From positions 62,001 to 126,000 of the forward strand of contig NZ_BDBI01000028.1 of NCBI RefSeq assembly GCF_001612905.1: 64,000 bases of DNA, in the 5' to 3' direction. Of the stretch, positions 1 through 9,539 are shown piece by piece; positions within the stretch are counted from its first letter, which is position 1; each line of letters opens with the position of its first letter. Below the pieces are notes generated by a model that saw only the letters and a program-made list of their open reading frames with translations, did no database searches and was not told the origin of the DNA. The translations under genes were made by a program, and so were the position numbers. The stretch comes from Nocardia ignorata NBRC 108230. Lineage in GTDB: Bacteria; Actinomycetota; Actinomycetes; Mycobacteriales; Mycobacteriaceae.

Positions 1-743
1 TCTCCTCCGCGCCGAGCGGCCGGGTGGCGGTCGCGACCACGCACGCGCTCTACGAATTCGGCACCGATGCTTCGGGCAAGCCGGTGCGGCTGTGGCGCGC
101 GGCCTACGACCGGGGCCCGGCCCGCAAACCGGGGCAGCTGTCGTGGGGCACCGGGTCGACGCCGACGTACTTCGGACCGGATACCGGCGCCGACTATCTC
201 ACCGTCGTCGACAACGCCGCCGATCAGGTGAAGGTGCTCGTATTCCGTTCCGGCAGCGGCGAACTCGTCTGTTCTCGGCCGGTGCTCACCGAAGGCGGTG
301 CGGGCAGCGAGAATTCGCCGATCGGCATCGGCGGCTCGGTCTTCGTGGCCTCCACCTACGGCTATCCGTACCCGGCGGTGCCGGACGGTGCGGGTCCGGC
401 GCAACCCGAAACAGCGCCGTTCGCCGGCGGCATGACGCGCGTCGACGTGGACCGCGACGGCTGCCGAACAGTCTGGGAGAACACGGTGCGCAGTGCCGCG
501 GTACCGCACATCTCGACAGCGGACGGGCTCGTCTACACGATCACCCGCGACGGCACACCGAACACGACACCCATCGACGGCTACTCCTTCACCGTCATCG
601 ATCCCGAGGACGGCGCAGTGGTGAGCCGAAACGAACTGCCACCCACCATGCTCGCCGACCCACTGCAAACCTCGCCGTTGATCCTGCGCAACGGCGAGGT
701 ACTTCAGGGAGTAACCACAGGCATCGTCCGAATCGGTCGCTGA
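1..743 (+). CDS. C-terminal part of a secreted PQQ/propeller-like protein (partial)
   Basis: The reading frame is open from the first base to the TGA at 741-743, so the gene begins before the window; the GTG at 24 is not a credible start. About 247 residues are visible. They contain repeated short beta-strand stretches with Gly/Asp/Asn turns (VFVASTYGYPYPAV, GLVYTITRDG, YSFTVIDPEDGAVVSRN) of the kind seen in PQQ-like or other beta-propeller domains. No catalytic motif is visible and the signal peptide, if any, is outside. It ends 20 bp before the convergent oxidoreductase. The fold assignment is inference from pattern only; the function is unknown. Confidence 0.6.
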   Translation, partial: SSAPSGRVAVATTHALYEFGTDASGKPVRLWRAAYDRGPARKPGQLSWGTGSTPTYFGPDTGADYLTVVDNAADQVKVLVFRSGSGELVCSRPVLTEGGAGSENSPIGIGGSVFVASTYGYPYPAVPDGAGPAQPETAPFAGGMTRVDVDRDGCRTVWENTVRSAAVPHISTADGLVYTITRDGTPNTTPIDGYSFTVIDPEDGAVVSRNELPPTMLADPLQTSPLILRNGEVLQGVTTGIVRIGR

Positions 744-763
744 ATTTCCTCGATGACGGGGAT

Positions 764-3082
764 TCAGGCCGAGCGGGTGATGGTGACCTTCACGTTTTTC
801 ATGATCGGCTGATCGCTCTGGGTGCTGATGTCGCCGATCGCGCACAAGACATTCAGTTCGGGCATATATCCGGCTGCGCAACCGCGGGGGATGTCGTAGG
901 GGATGACCTTGTAGTTGTGGACCGACCGGGTGCTGCCGTCGCGGGCGATGCTGGTGATATCGACGTCGTCGAATTGCGACAGGCCGCGTTCGCGCATGTC
1001 GTCGTCGTTCATGAAAACGAGGGTGCGCAGATTCTTGATGCCGCGGTAGCGGTCGTTGTCGGAATAGATGGTGGTGTTCCACTGGTCGTGTGAACGCAGC
1101 GTCGCCAGGCGCAGAATGCCGGGTTCCTGGGTGAGGTCGGGCAGATCGGCGCAGGAGAACTCGGCTTTGCCCGATGGCGTGAGGAAGATCAGTTCCCGGG
1201 CCGGTTGCTTGATGCGGAAGCCGAGCGGCAAACGCACTCGCCGGTTGAAATCCTCGAATCCGTCGAGCACCTGCGACATGGTGTCGCGGATGCGGTCGTA
1301 GTCGGCGACGTAGTAGTCCCACGGTGTTTTGCTCTGTGGCAGTGCGGCTTTCGCGATTCCGGCGATGATGGCCGGTTCCGACAGCAGGTGCCGGGAGGCC
1401 GGCTTCTTCATGCCCTTGGACAGGTGGACCATCGCCATCGAGTCCTCGACCGAGGTCTGCTGTTCTCCGCCGCGCTGGATGTCCTTCTCCGTGCGGCCCA
1501 GGCACGGCAGGATCAGGGCTTCGGTGCCGTGCACGAGGTGGCTGCGGTTGAGTTTGGTGCTCACCTGGATGGTGAGGTCGCATTTGCGCAGGGCCTGGTA
1601 GGTGTAGGCGGTGTCGGGTGCGGCGAGCGCGAAATTGCCGCCCATCGCCATGAACACCTTCAGTTTTCCGGCCTGCATCGCCTCGATGGTGGCGACGACG
1701 TCGTAGCCGTCGGCACGCGGTGAGGTGATGCCGCAGGCCTCGTCGAGCCGATCGAGGAACCGCGCCGCCGGCTTGTTGGCGATGCCGCAGGTGCGGTTGC
1801 CCTGCACATTGCTGTGCCCGCGCACCGGTGACGGACCGGCACCCTCGCGCCCCAGATTGCCGCGCAACAGCAGCACGTTCACGATCTCGCGAACGGTGTC
1901 GACACCGTGCTCGTGCTGGGTCACCCCGAGGCACCAGCTGATGATGCTTCGATCGGCCTCGCAGTAGACGCGCGCGGCCTTACGGACATCGTCCTCGGTG
2001 AGCCCGGACTGTTCCTCGATCGTCGACCAGGGCGTGGCCTCGACGACGGCGCGGTATTCCTCGAAGCCGTGGGTGTGCCGCTCGATGAACTGGTGATCGA
2101 GCGCATTGGGATCGGATTCGGATTCCTCGAACACGGCCTTGGCGATGCCACGCATCAGGGCGAAGTCACCGCCGATGCGCGGCTGCAGGTTCAGTGTCGA
2201 GGTATCGGTCGTGCGGAACGTCGCCATCCGCAGGATCTCGTGCGGGATGATGGTGCGGGTCGCACCGGCTTCCACGAGCGGGTTGATGTGCACGATCTGC
2301 GCGCCGCGCCGGTCGGCCTCGGCGAGGGCGGTCAGCATGCGTGGTGCGTTGGAGGCGGCGTTCACGCCGAGGATGAACAGCGCATCGGTGGTTTCCCAGT
2401 CCTCGAGGTCGCAGGTGCCCTTACCGGTCCCGAGCGCGGCCTGCAGCGCTCGTCCACTCGCCTCGTGGCACATGTTCGAGCAGTCGGGCAGATTGTTGGT
2501 GCCGAGCTCCCGGGCCATCAGCTGATAGAGGAAGGTCGCCTCGTTGCCGAGCCGGCCCGATGTGTAATAGGCCGCCAGATTCGGGTCGTCGAGTTCGCGT
2601 AGGGCCTTGCCCGCCATTTCGAACGCGTCGTCCCAGCTGATCGGGACGTAATGGTCGGTGACCGGGTCGTAGCGCATCGGCTCGGTGAGCCTGCCCTGAT
2701 TCTCGAGGTCGTGGTCGCTCCAGGTGGACAGTTCCGCCACCGAATGCTCGGCGAAGAAGTCCCGCGTCACCCGTTTGTGCGTCATCTCCCACGTGACGTG
2801 TTTGATGCCGTTCTCGCAGATGTCGAGATGAATGCCCTTGATCGAATCGGGCCACGCGCATCCCGGGCAGTCGAAACCACCGTTCTCGTGATTCATCTTC
2901 ATGATGGCGCGGGTGCCGAGCAGCGGCTCTTTCTCCTGGCCGATCATGAATTCGGTGACCGCCTTGGCGGCGCCCCAACCGGCGGCCGGATGATGGTACG
3001 GCTTGAATTCCGGGGTCGCCGCGCGGTCGCGAGCACCGCTCGGGCCGTCGTCGGGGTCGAACTCTCCAAACGCATCGGTCAT
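764..3082 (-). CDS. FdhF/YdeP-family molybdopterin oxidoreductase (formate dehydrogenase alpha-like)
   Basis: 772 residues, the usual size for YdeP-type proteins. The N-terminal CPGCAWPD signature (about residue 73) replaces the four-Cys iron-sulfur domain of classical FdhF. CSNMCHEASG, GVNAASNAPRM and the molydopterin-dinucleotide-binding C-terminus (LRLATLRSHDQWNTT) are typical. It is expected to be a cytoplasmic, bis-MGD-dependent oxidoreductase; formate is the family guess, not proven. The sulfurtransferase FdhD needed to activate such enzymes lies about 3 kb away on the same strand. The start is the ATG at 3082, preceded by GTCGAAGGGACTGTC. Confidence 0.9.
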   Translation of the reverse strand: MTDAFGEFDPDDGPSGARDRAATPEFKPYHHPAAGWGAAKAVTEFMIGQEKEPLLGTRAIMKMNHENGGFDCPGCAWPDSIKGIHLDICENGIKHVTWEMTHKRVTRDFFAEHSVAELSTWSDHDLENQGRLTEPMRYDPVTDHYVPISWDDAFEMAGKALRELDDPNLAAYYTSGRLGNEATFLYQLMARELGTNNLPDCSNMCHEASGRALQAALGTGKGTCDLEDWETTDALFILGVNAASNAPRMLTALAEADRRGAQIVHINPLVEAGATRTIIPHEILRMATFRTTDTSTLNLQPRIGGDFALMRGIAKAVFEESESDPNALDHQFIERHTHGFEEYRAVVEATPWSTIEEQSGLTEDDVRKAARVYCEADRSIISWCLGVTQHEHGVDTVREIVNVLLLRGNLGREGAGPSPVRGHSNVQGNRTCGIANKPAARFLDRLDEACGITSPRADGYDVVATIEAMQAGKLKVFMAMGGNFALAAPDTAYTYQALRKCDLTIQVSTKLNRSHLVHGTEALILPCLGRTEKDIQRGGEQQTSVEDSMAMVHLSKGMKKPASRHLLSEPAIIAGIAKAALPQSKTPWDYYVADYDRIRDTMSQVLDGFEDFNRRVRLPLGFRIKQPARELIFLTPSGKAEFSCADLPDLTQEPGILRLATLRSHDQWNTTIYSDNDRYRGIKNLRTLVFMNDDDMRERGLSQFDDVDITSIARDGSTRSVHNYKVIPYDIPRGCAAGYMPELNVLCAIGDISTQSDQPIMKNVKVTITRSA

Positions 3083-3375
3083 GACAGTCCCTTCGACGAT
3101 TTCGAAGCCGGTCTTCCCGTCCGCCGGAATTCTCTCCCCGGAGAGCCACGATTCGAGGTAGGCGGGCCGTCACCATCGTCGCCGTCGCGGGCGGCCATGG
3201 CCAAGAACCACTTCCGACTGCTCGATAGGTGTGGCTTATCGCTGCCGCGTACGCCGCAAATTCGTCCGAACTACCCGATTTCGGCCTGTTGACGTCTCGC
3301 GAACGATTCATGCACCGTGGTTCATCGGCCCCACGGGCATGCCCGCGACCGACCCTCGGAGGAATCTTGCGCACC

Positions 3376-4491
3376 ATGCTGAACCAGGCGCGCCCGGTAT
3401 TTCGGCGATTCGTCACCGAGATCGATCATCTGCCCGCCGCCCGCGTCTTCGTCGGCTTGGCGATCCCCGGTCTGATGCTCGTCGCCGCCGGACGCACCGA
3501 CCTACTCATCTACGCGGTGTTCGGTTCCTTCACCGGCATGTACGGGTTCGCCGAAGCACCGAGGCAACGACTCGCCCACCAGTGTGAGGCCGCCGTGATG
3601 CTGGTCGGCGCGGTGGGGGCGGGCATTCTGCTCGGTCGGCTGCACGCTCCGCCCGCAGTGCTGGTCGCGGCCGTCGCCGTGTTCGCCGCGGCGGCGTCAC
3701 CGGTCACCGACCGGCTCGGGTTGCGGCCGGAGGGCCCGTTCTTCGGGATCTTCGCTTTCGGCGCGATCGCGATGGTGGCCGACAACCAGCGTCATCCGGT
3801 CGCTGCGCTGTTGGTCTGCGCCGGCACCGCGATCCTGTGCGTCGCCGTCGGATACCTGGAATCCGCTCGCAGGGTGCGGCGCGGTACGGCCACCGACGTG
3901 CCGAGCCGATGTCCACCACACCGCCGGGGCATCGACTCGACAATCCAGGCAGGCCGCTACGCACTGGCGATCGCACTGTCCGGCGGCATCGGTCTGCTGC
4001 TAGATGTCGCGCACGCCAACTGGGCCATGGCCGGCGCGGCCGTGCCGTTGGCGGCGGCGACCTCGCGCGACCGGCTGACCCGGGGGATGCACCGGGTGAT
4101 CGGCACCTTCCTCGGCCTGCTCGTGGCGACACCGTTGCTGATCCCGGGACAACCGAGCCCGGCGGTGCTCGGGCTCGCGATCATCGCGCTGCTGTATCCG
4201 ACCGAGCTGTTCATGGCGCACCACTACGCGCTGGCGCTCGGCTTCTTCACGCCGCTGATCATGGCGATGACCGAGCTCGCCGACCCGACCGACCCGTTCA
4301 CCATGCTCACCGAGCGCGGGCTCGACACGGTGATCGGCGTGGCCGTCGGATCAGCTGTCGCATTGCTGATCCGAGACCCGGCCCCGCATACTGTCGTCAT
4401 GGGACCGTACCCGGACAAGGCGCCCGCCGAGCACGCGCGCGAGATCGCCCGGGCACGCCATCCGGTGGCCGCCGCCCGAGACGGCAACTAG
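3376..4491 (+). CDS. FUSC-family integral membrane protein
   Basis: About 371 residues with two blocks of hydrophobic helices (residues about 25-165 and 200-340) separated by a short basic cytoplasmic linker (ESARRVRRGTATDV), the arrangement of fusaric-acid-resistance/aromatic-acid-exporter-like FUSC proteins. The second block carries GMHRVIGTFLGLLVATPLL, a typical FUSC stretch. GGAGGA at 3358-3363 lies upstream; ATG 3376 is 12 nt downstream and TTG 3367 is 3 nt downstream, so the exact start is ambiguous. The frame also remains open upstream to 3229, but that part is Arg-rich and not membrane-like. The LysR gene starts 6 nt after its stop, so the two are probably cotranscribed. Substrate unknown. 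Confidence 0.8.
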   Translation: MLNQARPVFRRFVTEIDHLPAARVFVGLAIPGLMLVAAGRTDLLIYAVFGSFTGMYGFAEAPRQRLAHQCEAAVMLVGAVGAGILLGRLHAPPAVLVAAVAVFAAAASPVTDRLGLRPEGPFFGIFAFGAIAMVADNQRHPVAALLVCAGTAILCVAVGYLESARRVRRGTATDVPSRCPPHRRGIDSTIQAGRYALAIALSGGIGLLLDVAHANWAMAGAAVPLAAATSRDRLTRGMHRVIGTFLGLLVATPLLIPGQPSPAVLGLAIIALLYPTELFMAHHYALALGFFTPLIMAMTELADPTDPFTMLTERGLDTVIGVAVGSAVALLIRDPAPHTVVMGPYPDKAPAEHAREIARARHPVAAARDGN

Positions 4492-4497
4492 GCAGAC

Positions 4498-5415
4498 GTG
4501 CTCTTTCGTCAGCTCGAGTACTTCGTGGCGCTCGCCAGGGAACGTCACTTCGCCCGTGCGGCCAAATCCTGCTACGTATCCCAACCGGCGCTGTCCGAAG
4601 CGCTGCGCAAACTCGAGCACGAGCTCGGCGTGCCGCTGGTCCGGCGGGGACATACATTCGAGGGGCTCACACCGGAAGGGGAGCGGCTGGTCCTGTGGGC
4701 CCGGCGGATCCTGGCCGACCGCGACGCGCTCGAACACGAAGTCGCCGCGCTGCAAACCGGTTTGACCGGTGAACTGCGGATCGGCGTGATTCCGGCGGCA
4801 TCGAGCACGGTCGCCCTGCTCACCGACCCGTTCTGCGTCGAACATCCGCTGGTTCGGGTGCGGCTGGAAACCAAACTGCGCTCACTCGACATCGTCGAGC
4901 GCATCCGCCGGTACGAACTCGACGCGGGCATCATCTACGCGCAAGGGGTCGATACCAGCGGGCTCACCCGCACCCCGCTCTACACCGAACGGCACGTGCT
5001 GCTCGCAGGCACCGAACTCCTGGCGGGACGCACCGGAACGATCACCTGGGCCGAGGCGCTGGAAATGCCGATGTGCCTGCTGCACAGGGAATTGCGGGGA
5101 CGGCAGCTCCTCGACGAAGCACTCGCCGGGCGCGGACTGCGCGCTACGCCGCAGATCGAGACCGATTCCGTGATCGCGTTGCTCGCGCATGTGAGCACCG
5201 GTCGCTGGGCGTGTGTCGTGCCGCAGCCCTGGCTGCGCACCTTGCCCACGCCAGCCGGAGTTCGGGTACTCACTCTCGACGACCCGGTGGTCTCCGCCGA
5301 GATCGTGCTGGTCGCGGCGGCGGGGGAGCCCGGCTCGGTACTGGCCAAGGCGCTGATCACGACCGCTGGGGGCGCCGACCTGGACGCCGTGCTCGGCGAG
5401 CCGGCACCGGGCTGA
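4498..5415 (+). CDS. LysR-family transcriptional regulator
   Basis: 305 residues, standard LysR length. The N-terminal winged helix is clear (LFRQLEYFVALARERHFARA, VSQPALSEALRKLEHELGVPL), followed by the effector-binding domain (GELRIGVIPAASSTVALL onwards). It starts at GTG 4498, 6 nt after the FUSC gene. Members next to yfdC/fdh genes often control formate dehydrogenase expression. Here it sits between fdhF-like and fdhD genes, so control of those or of the FUSC exporter is plausible, but no operator was identified. Confidence 0.92.
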   Translation: MLFRQLEYFVALARERHFARAAKSCYVSQPALSEALRKLEHELGVPLVRRGHTFEGLTPEGERLVLWARRILADRDALEHEVAALQTGLTGELRIGVIPAASSTVALLTDPFCVEHPLVRVRLETKLRSLDIVERIRRYELDAGIIYAQGVDTSGLTRTPLYTERHVLLAGTELLAGRTGTITWAEALEMPMCLLHRELRGRQLLDEALAGRGLRATPQIETDSVIALLAHVSTGRWACVVPQPWLRTLPTPAGVRVLTLDDPVVSAEIVLVAAAGEPGSVLAKALITTAGGADLDAVLGEPAPG

Positions 5416-5463
5416 CCGACGATCACGCGATCGTCGAGGACCGTTGGGGTGCGCTGCACCGCC

Positions 5464-5937
5464 ATGAGCAGTCCGTTGCTGTTGTCGGCGGTCACCCGCC
5501 TGCTCGGTTCTGTCGTGCTCGGTGCCGCGGCGGGAACGGCCGTCGGTATCGGCAGCGAACCGGCACTCGGGGTGCTGACCGGTATCGCCACTGCCGCAAC
5601 GATTTTCGTCGTCGCCGGCTGGTTCGTACTCTGGCCGATGGATGCCGAGCGGACCAGATCCAACGCCCGGCGCGAGGACTTCCAGCCGCTGATCGAGGAG
5701 ACGTCGGTCGTCGTCGCCGCGCTCAGCGGGCTCGTCGCCATCGTCCTCATCCTCGTGCTCGGCAGATTCGCGCAAGGCCATATCGCGGCCGCCACGGCAT
5801 GACCTATCAGGTCTCCGACACCAACCTCACGAAGGCGGGGATCCGCTCCATCGTGCTCCGCCATTGTCTGCTGTCCTACGCCATCGGCACCGTCATCCTT
5901 GCGACCACGATCAACCTCGTCGCCGGCATCGTCAGCG
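5464..5937 (+). pseudogene. DUF1345 membrane protein remnant with internal deletion and frame change
   Basis: The first piece (ATG 5464 to TGA 5802) encodes the N-terminal membrane helices of a DUF1345 protein, including the loop PMDAERTRSNARRED. The C-terminal signature of the same family (MTYQVSDTNL, then SYAIGTVILATTINLVAGIVS) follows at once, but in the next frame, from 5799. The intact paralogue at 45775-46395 carries about 70 residues between the equivalent points (AEQYARTY to FSFTIG), so roughly 200 bp is missing and the join is out of phase. The remnant also runs into the 3' end of fdhD with no stop of its own near the family's usual C-terminus. The join creates an ATGA, which could be mistaken for translational coupling. 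Confidence 0.8.
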
Positions 5938-6783
5938 AGCGAGCAGCCCTTGGCGATCGTCCGTCACCAGTCGCTGCGCACCGGCGTAGACGTTCATCGA
6001 ATCGCCACGCAGGAATCCGACCAGGGTCAACCCGTTGTCGGCAGCGAGATCCACCGCCAGCGACGACGGCGCGGAGACCGCCGCCAATACCGGAATGCCC
6101 GCCATAAGTGCCTTCTGTGCCAGTTCGAAGGATGCCCGTCCGCTCACCATCAGAACGGTTTCGCGCAACGGCAGCAGTGCGGCTCGCACGGCGGCGCCGA
6201 TCACCTTGTCGACTGCGTTGTGTCTGCCGACGTCCTCACGCAGGTACAGCATCGATCCGTCGGCGGTGAACAGTCCGGCCGCGTGCAGGCCGCCGGTGGT
6301 GTCGAACACCTTCTGGGCGTTGCGAAGCCGGTCCGGCAGGGTGGCCAGGACTTCTGGTGGGCAGCGCACGGGATCGTCTGCCACCGACCAGGTCGTGGCG
6401 GTGCGCACCGCATCGAGGCTGGCTTTGCCGCACAGTCCGCAGGAGGACGTGGTGTAGAAGTTGCGTTCCAGCGACGGGTCAGGGGCGGCGACACCGGGTG
6501 CCAGGACCACGTCCACGATGTTGTAGGTGTTGGTGCCCTCGGCGGTCGCGCCCGCGCAGTAGCGGATTCCGGCGATCTGATCCGGCGATCGAACAACCCC
6601 CTCGCTCACCAGAAAGCCTGCCGCGAGGTCGAAATCGTTCCCCGGCGTCCGCATCGTCACGGTCAACGGGCGGCCGCCCACCCGGACCTCGAGGGGTTCC
6701 TCGCTCACCAGGGTGTCGGGACGTTCGCTGCGGACGCCGTCCCTGATGCGCAGCACAGGTCGTCGCACGGTCACTCGTCCCAC
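5932..6783 (-). CDS. fdhD: FdhD sulfurtransferase, formate dehydrogenase accessory protein
   Basis: About 283 residues. FdhD passes sulfur from a cysteine desulfurase to the molybdenum-bis-MGD cofactor of formate dehydrogenases. The active-site loop SSCGLCGK (two conserved Cys) is at about residue 115, and NDFDLAAGFLVSEGVV, REDVGRHNAVDKVIG and SGRASFELAQKALMAGIP are diagnostic. I chose GTG 6783 because GGAG lies 6 nt upstream and the protein then begins VGRVTVRR as relatives do; an upstream in-frame GTG at 6825 has no ribosome site. The likely client is the YdeP-type enzyme at 764-3082. Its 3' end overlaps the DUF1345 remnant. Confidence 0.95.
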   Translation of the reverse strand: MGRVTVRRPVLRIRDGVRSERPDTLVSEEPLEVRVGGRPLTVTMRTPGNDFDLAAGFLVSEGVVRSPDQIAGIRYCAGATAEGTNTYNIVDVVLAPGVAAPDPSLERNFYTTSSCGLCGKASLDAVRTATTWSVADDPVRCPPEVLATLPDRLRNAQKVFDTTGGLHAAGLFTADGSMLYLREDVGRHNAVDKVIGAAVRAALLPLRETVLMVSGRASFELAQKALMAGIPVLAAVSAPSSLAVDLAADNGLTLVGFLRGDSMNVYAGAQRLVTDDRQGLLAR

Positions 6784-6909
6784 TGTGTTCTCCGCTTCTC
6801 TGGTCGGATCGCAGGCACTGCTCACCGACAGTCAAGGCTGCCGGGTGATTCGCGTCAAAGTCGCCTCTCCGATCGGTCGACAACCGTGACTTATCATCCG
6901 AGGCACCGG

Positions 6910-7044
6910 TTACGGGGTCTGCTTCCCGTCGAGGATGTCGGCGAGTACCGTCGCCTCGCTCATGTCGACGAGGCGGGACGCGGTCAACAGGGTCAGCGGA
7001 CCGCTTTTCGCCACCTCACGTAGTTCGTGCCGAGGTTTCGTCAT
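6910..7044 (-). pseudogene. C-terminal fragment of a DUF488-family protein
   Basis: A 44-codon frame starts at ATG 7044. Its peptide (RHELREVAKSGPLTLLTASR followed by MSEATVLADIL) matches the C-terminal end of DUF488 proteins, where a Leu-rich strand (VTLLxxA) precedes a short helix with a conserved (A/H)xVL. The roughly 100 upstream residues of the domain, including the N-terminal strand, are absent from all frames. It lies between fdhD and the UvrA-like gene, with no good ribosome site. It is probably a decayed remnant, although a short functional ORF cannot be excluded. Confidence 0.55.
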
Positions 7045-7150
7045 GTGCCCTCTTTCGCCGGTCGATGTAGGCGGAAGCTGCCGGTCACTGTATAGCGGGC
7101 ACCCCGGCAACGGCGGTAGCAACGCATCGCAGGGAGTAGGGTCGATAGCC

Positions 7151-9535
7151 GTGGATTCGCGCGAGATCGATTCTTCGGTTCGGGTGCGTGGCGCCCGGGT
7201 CCACAATCTGCGCGATGTCGATGTCGACCTGCCGCGTAATGCCTTGGTCGCGTTCACCGGTGTGTCGGGCTCGGGGAAGTCCTCGCTGGCCTTCGGGACG
7301 CTCTATGCCGAATCGCAGCGCCGGTACCTGGAGTCGGTCGCACCGTATGCCCGGCGGTTGCTGAATCAGGTCGAAGCGCCCGACGTGGACGAGGTTTCGG
7401 GGATGCCGCCGACGGTGGCGCTGGCCCAGCGCCGGTCCACGCCGTCGTCCCGGTCCACCGTCGGCACGGTGAGTGCCCTGTCGAACACGCTGCGGCTGTT
7501 GATGTCGCGCGAAGGCGACTACCCGGAGGGGCCCGCGCGGACCGGGCCCGGACACTATCCGGCGGGAACCAACCGGTTGTACTCGGATGCCTTCTCGCCC
7601 AACACCGTCGAGGGCGCGTGTCCCCGCTGCCACGGACAGGGCGTGATCCACGAAGCCACCGAGGAATCGATGGTGCCCGACCCCTCCCTGAGCATCAGGG
7701 AGGGGGCGATCGCGTCGTGGCCCGGCGCCTGGCAGGGCAAGAATCTGCGCGATGTGGTCGCCGCGCTGGGTTACGACATCGACCGCCCCTGGCGCGAACT
7801 CGATGCGGCCGAGCGTGAGTGGATCCTGTTCAGCGACGAACAACCCGTCGTCACCGTGCATCCCGAGCGCGAGGCGCACCGCATCCACCGCCCCTACCAG
7901 GGCACCTTCAGCAGCGCCCGCCGATTGCTGCTCAAGGCCCATGCCGAATCAAAGAGCGACAAGACCCGGGCCAAGGCCGCGGAATTCCTGCACACCACCG
8001 TGTGCCCGCTGTGCCATGGACACCGGCTCAAGCCCGAATCGCTGGCGGTGACCTTCGCCGGTTACAACATCGCCGAACTCGGTGAACTGCCGTTGCACGA
8101 ACTGGCCGAGGTGCTACGTCCCTACACCACCGGCACCGGCGCGGTGGCCGTGCTCACCCAGGACCTCACGTCCCGGCTGGACGTGCTGATCGAACTCGGC
8201 CTCGGCTACCTCGGCATCGACCGGGAAAGCCCGACACTTTCCGGTGGCGAACTGCAGCGCCTGCGGTTGGCAGGGCAGTTGCGGTCGGGGCTGTTCGGCG
8301 TCGTCTACGTGCTGGACGAACCCTCGGCCGGGTTGCACCCCGCCGACACCGCCGCGCTCACCACCGTCCTGCGCAGACTCGAAAAGTCCGGCAACAGTGT
8401 CCTTCTCGTCGAACACGACATGGATGTGGTGCGCCACGCCGACTGGGTGATCGACGTCGGTCCGGGAGCCGGCGTCAACGGGGGACGGGTGCTCTACAGC
8501 GGAGAGGTGGCCGGTCTGCGTGCGATCCCCGATTCGGTGACCCGGCGTTACCTGTTCGACGAGGTGTCGCGCGAACCGCGGGTGCCGCGCGTGCGCAGCG
8601 GCACGCTGGAGTTGCGTGGGATCGAGATCAACAACGTGCGCGGAGTCGACGTCGACCTGCCGCTCGGGGTCTTCACCGCCGTGACCGGGGTGTCGGGAGC
8701 GGGCAAAACCACTCTGCTGCGGGCGATTTCAGCGGGCGCCGAAGCCGACCCGGTGGTAAACCGGGTGGTCGAGGTGGATCAGGCGCCGATCGGGCGCACC
8801 CCGCGTTCCAACCTGGCCACCTACACCGGCCTGTTCGACACTGTCCGAGCCCTTTTCGCCGATACCCCCGCGGCGCGGGCGCGTGGTTACGGCATCGGCC
8901 GCTTCTCCTTCAACGTCGCCGAAGGACGCTGCCCGACCTGCCAGGGCGAGGGGTACATCACCGTGGAACTGCTCTTCCTGCCCAGCACCTACACCCCGTG
9001 CCCGGACTGCCACGGTGCCCGCTACAACCCCGAAACCCTCGAGATCACCTACCGGGACACGACGATCGCCGGGGTGCTCGACATGACCGTCGAACAGGCC
9101 GAACCGTTCTTCGCCGACGTGTCCGCGGTGCACCGCGCGCTCCACACGCTCCTCGATGTCGGGCTCGGCTACCTGCGGCTCGGCCAGCCCGCCACCGAAC
9201 TGTCCGGTGGCGAGGCCCAACGGGTGAAGCTGGCCACCGAACTGCAACGCACCCGCCGCGCGGGCACGCTGTACCTGCTGGACGAGCCGACCACCGGGCT
9301 GCACCCCGCCGACACCGAAGTGCTGCTCGCCCAACTCGATTCGCTCGTCGACTCCGGCGCGACCGTGGTGGTCGCCGAACACGACATGATCGTGGTCGCG
9401 CAGTCCGATCACGTGATCGACATGGGCCCCGACGGCGGCGCCCGCGGCGGCCGGATCGTCGCCGAGGGCACCCCGAAACACGTCGCGGCCGCGCCGGACA
9501 GCCGAACCGCCCCCTACCTGGCGCGGGTGCTGTGA
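7151..9535 (+). CDS. UvrA-like ABC ATPase, short paralogue
   Basis: About 794 residues, shorter than housekeeping UvrA (about 950). Two ABC modules are present: Walker A GVSGSGKSS at about residue 36 and GVSGAGKTT at about 514; signatures LSGGELQRLRLA at about 363 and LSGGEAQRVKLA at about 683. Zinc-knuckle motifs CPRCHGQG and CPTCQGEG with CPDCHGARYNPETL are retained. The shortened first module resembles the UvrA2/DrrC-like group, which lacks part of the UvrB-binding region and is linked with antibiotic or damage tolerance rather than core excision repair. GTG 7151 is taken as the start because similarity begins there (SSVRVRGARVHNL); the frame is open further upstream. No repair gene is adjacent. 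Confidence 0.88.
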   Translation: MDSREIDSSVRVRGARVHNLRDVDVDLPRNALVAFTGVSGSGKSSLAFGTLYAESQRRYLESVAPYARRLLNQVEAPDVDEVSGMPPTVALAQRRSTPSSRSTVGTVSALSNTLRLLMSREGDYPEGPARTGPGHYPAGTNRLYSDAFSPNTVEGACPRCHGQGVIHEATEESMVPDPSLSIREGAIASWPGAWQGKNLRDVVAALGYDIDRPWRELDAAEREWILFSDEQPVVTVHPEREAHRIHRPYQGTFSSARRLLLKAHAESKSDKTRAKAAEFLHTTVCPLCHGHRLKPESLAVTFAGYNIAELGELPLHELAEVLRPYTTGTGAVAVLTQDLTSRLDVLIELGLGYLGIDRESPTLSGGELQRLRLAGQLRSGLFGVVYVLDEPSAGLHPADTAALTTVLRRLEKSGNSVLLVEHDMDVVRHADWVIDVGPGAGVNGGRVLYSGEVAGLRAIPDSVTRRYLFDEVSREPRVPRVRSGTLELRGIEINNVRGVDVDLPLGVFTAVTGVSGAGKTTLLRAISAGAEADPVVNRVVEVDQAPIGRTPRSNLATYTGLFDTVRALFADTPAARARGYGIGRFSFNVAEGRCPTCQGEGYITVELLFLPSTYTPCPDCHGARYNPETLEITYRDTTIAGVLDMTVEQAEPFFADVSAVHRALHTLLDVGLGYLRLGQPATELSGGEAQRVKLATELQRTRRAGTLYLLDEPTTGLHPADTEVLLAQLDSLVDSGATVVVAEHDMIVVAQSDHVIDMGPDGGARGGRIVAEGTPKHVAAAPDSRTAPYLARVL

Positions 9536-9539
9536 CCGC

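Noticed and set aside
92..1093. Long open frames overlapping the first genes on the plus strand
   Set aside because: Arg/His-rich shadow translations of the real genes at 1-743 and 764-3082; no family patterns.
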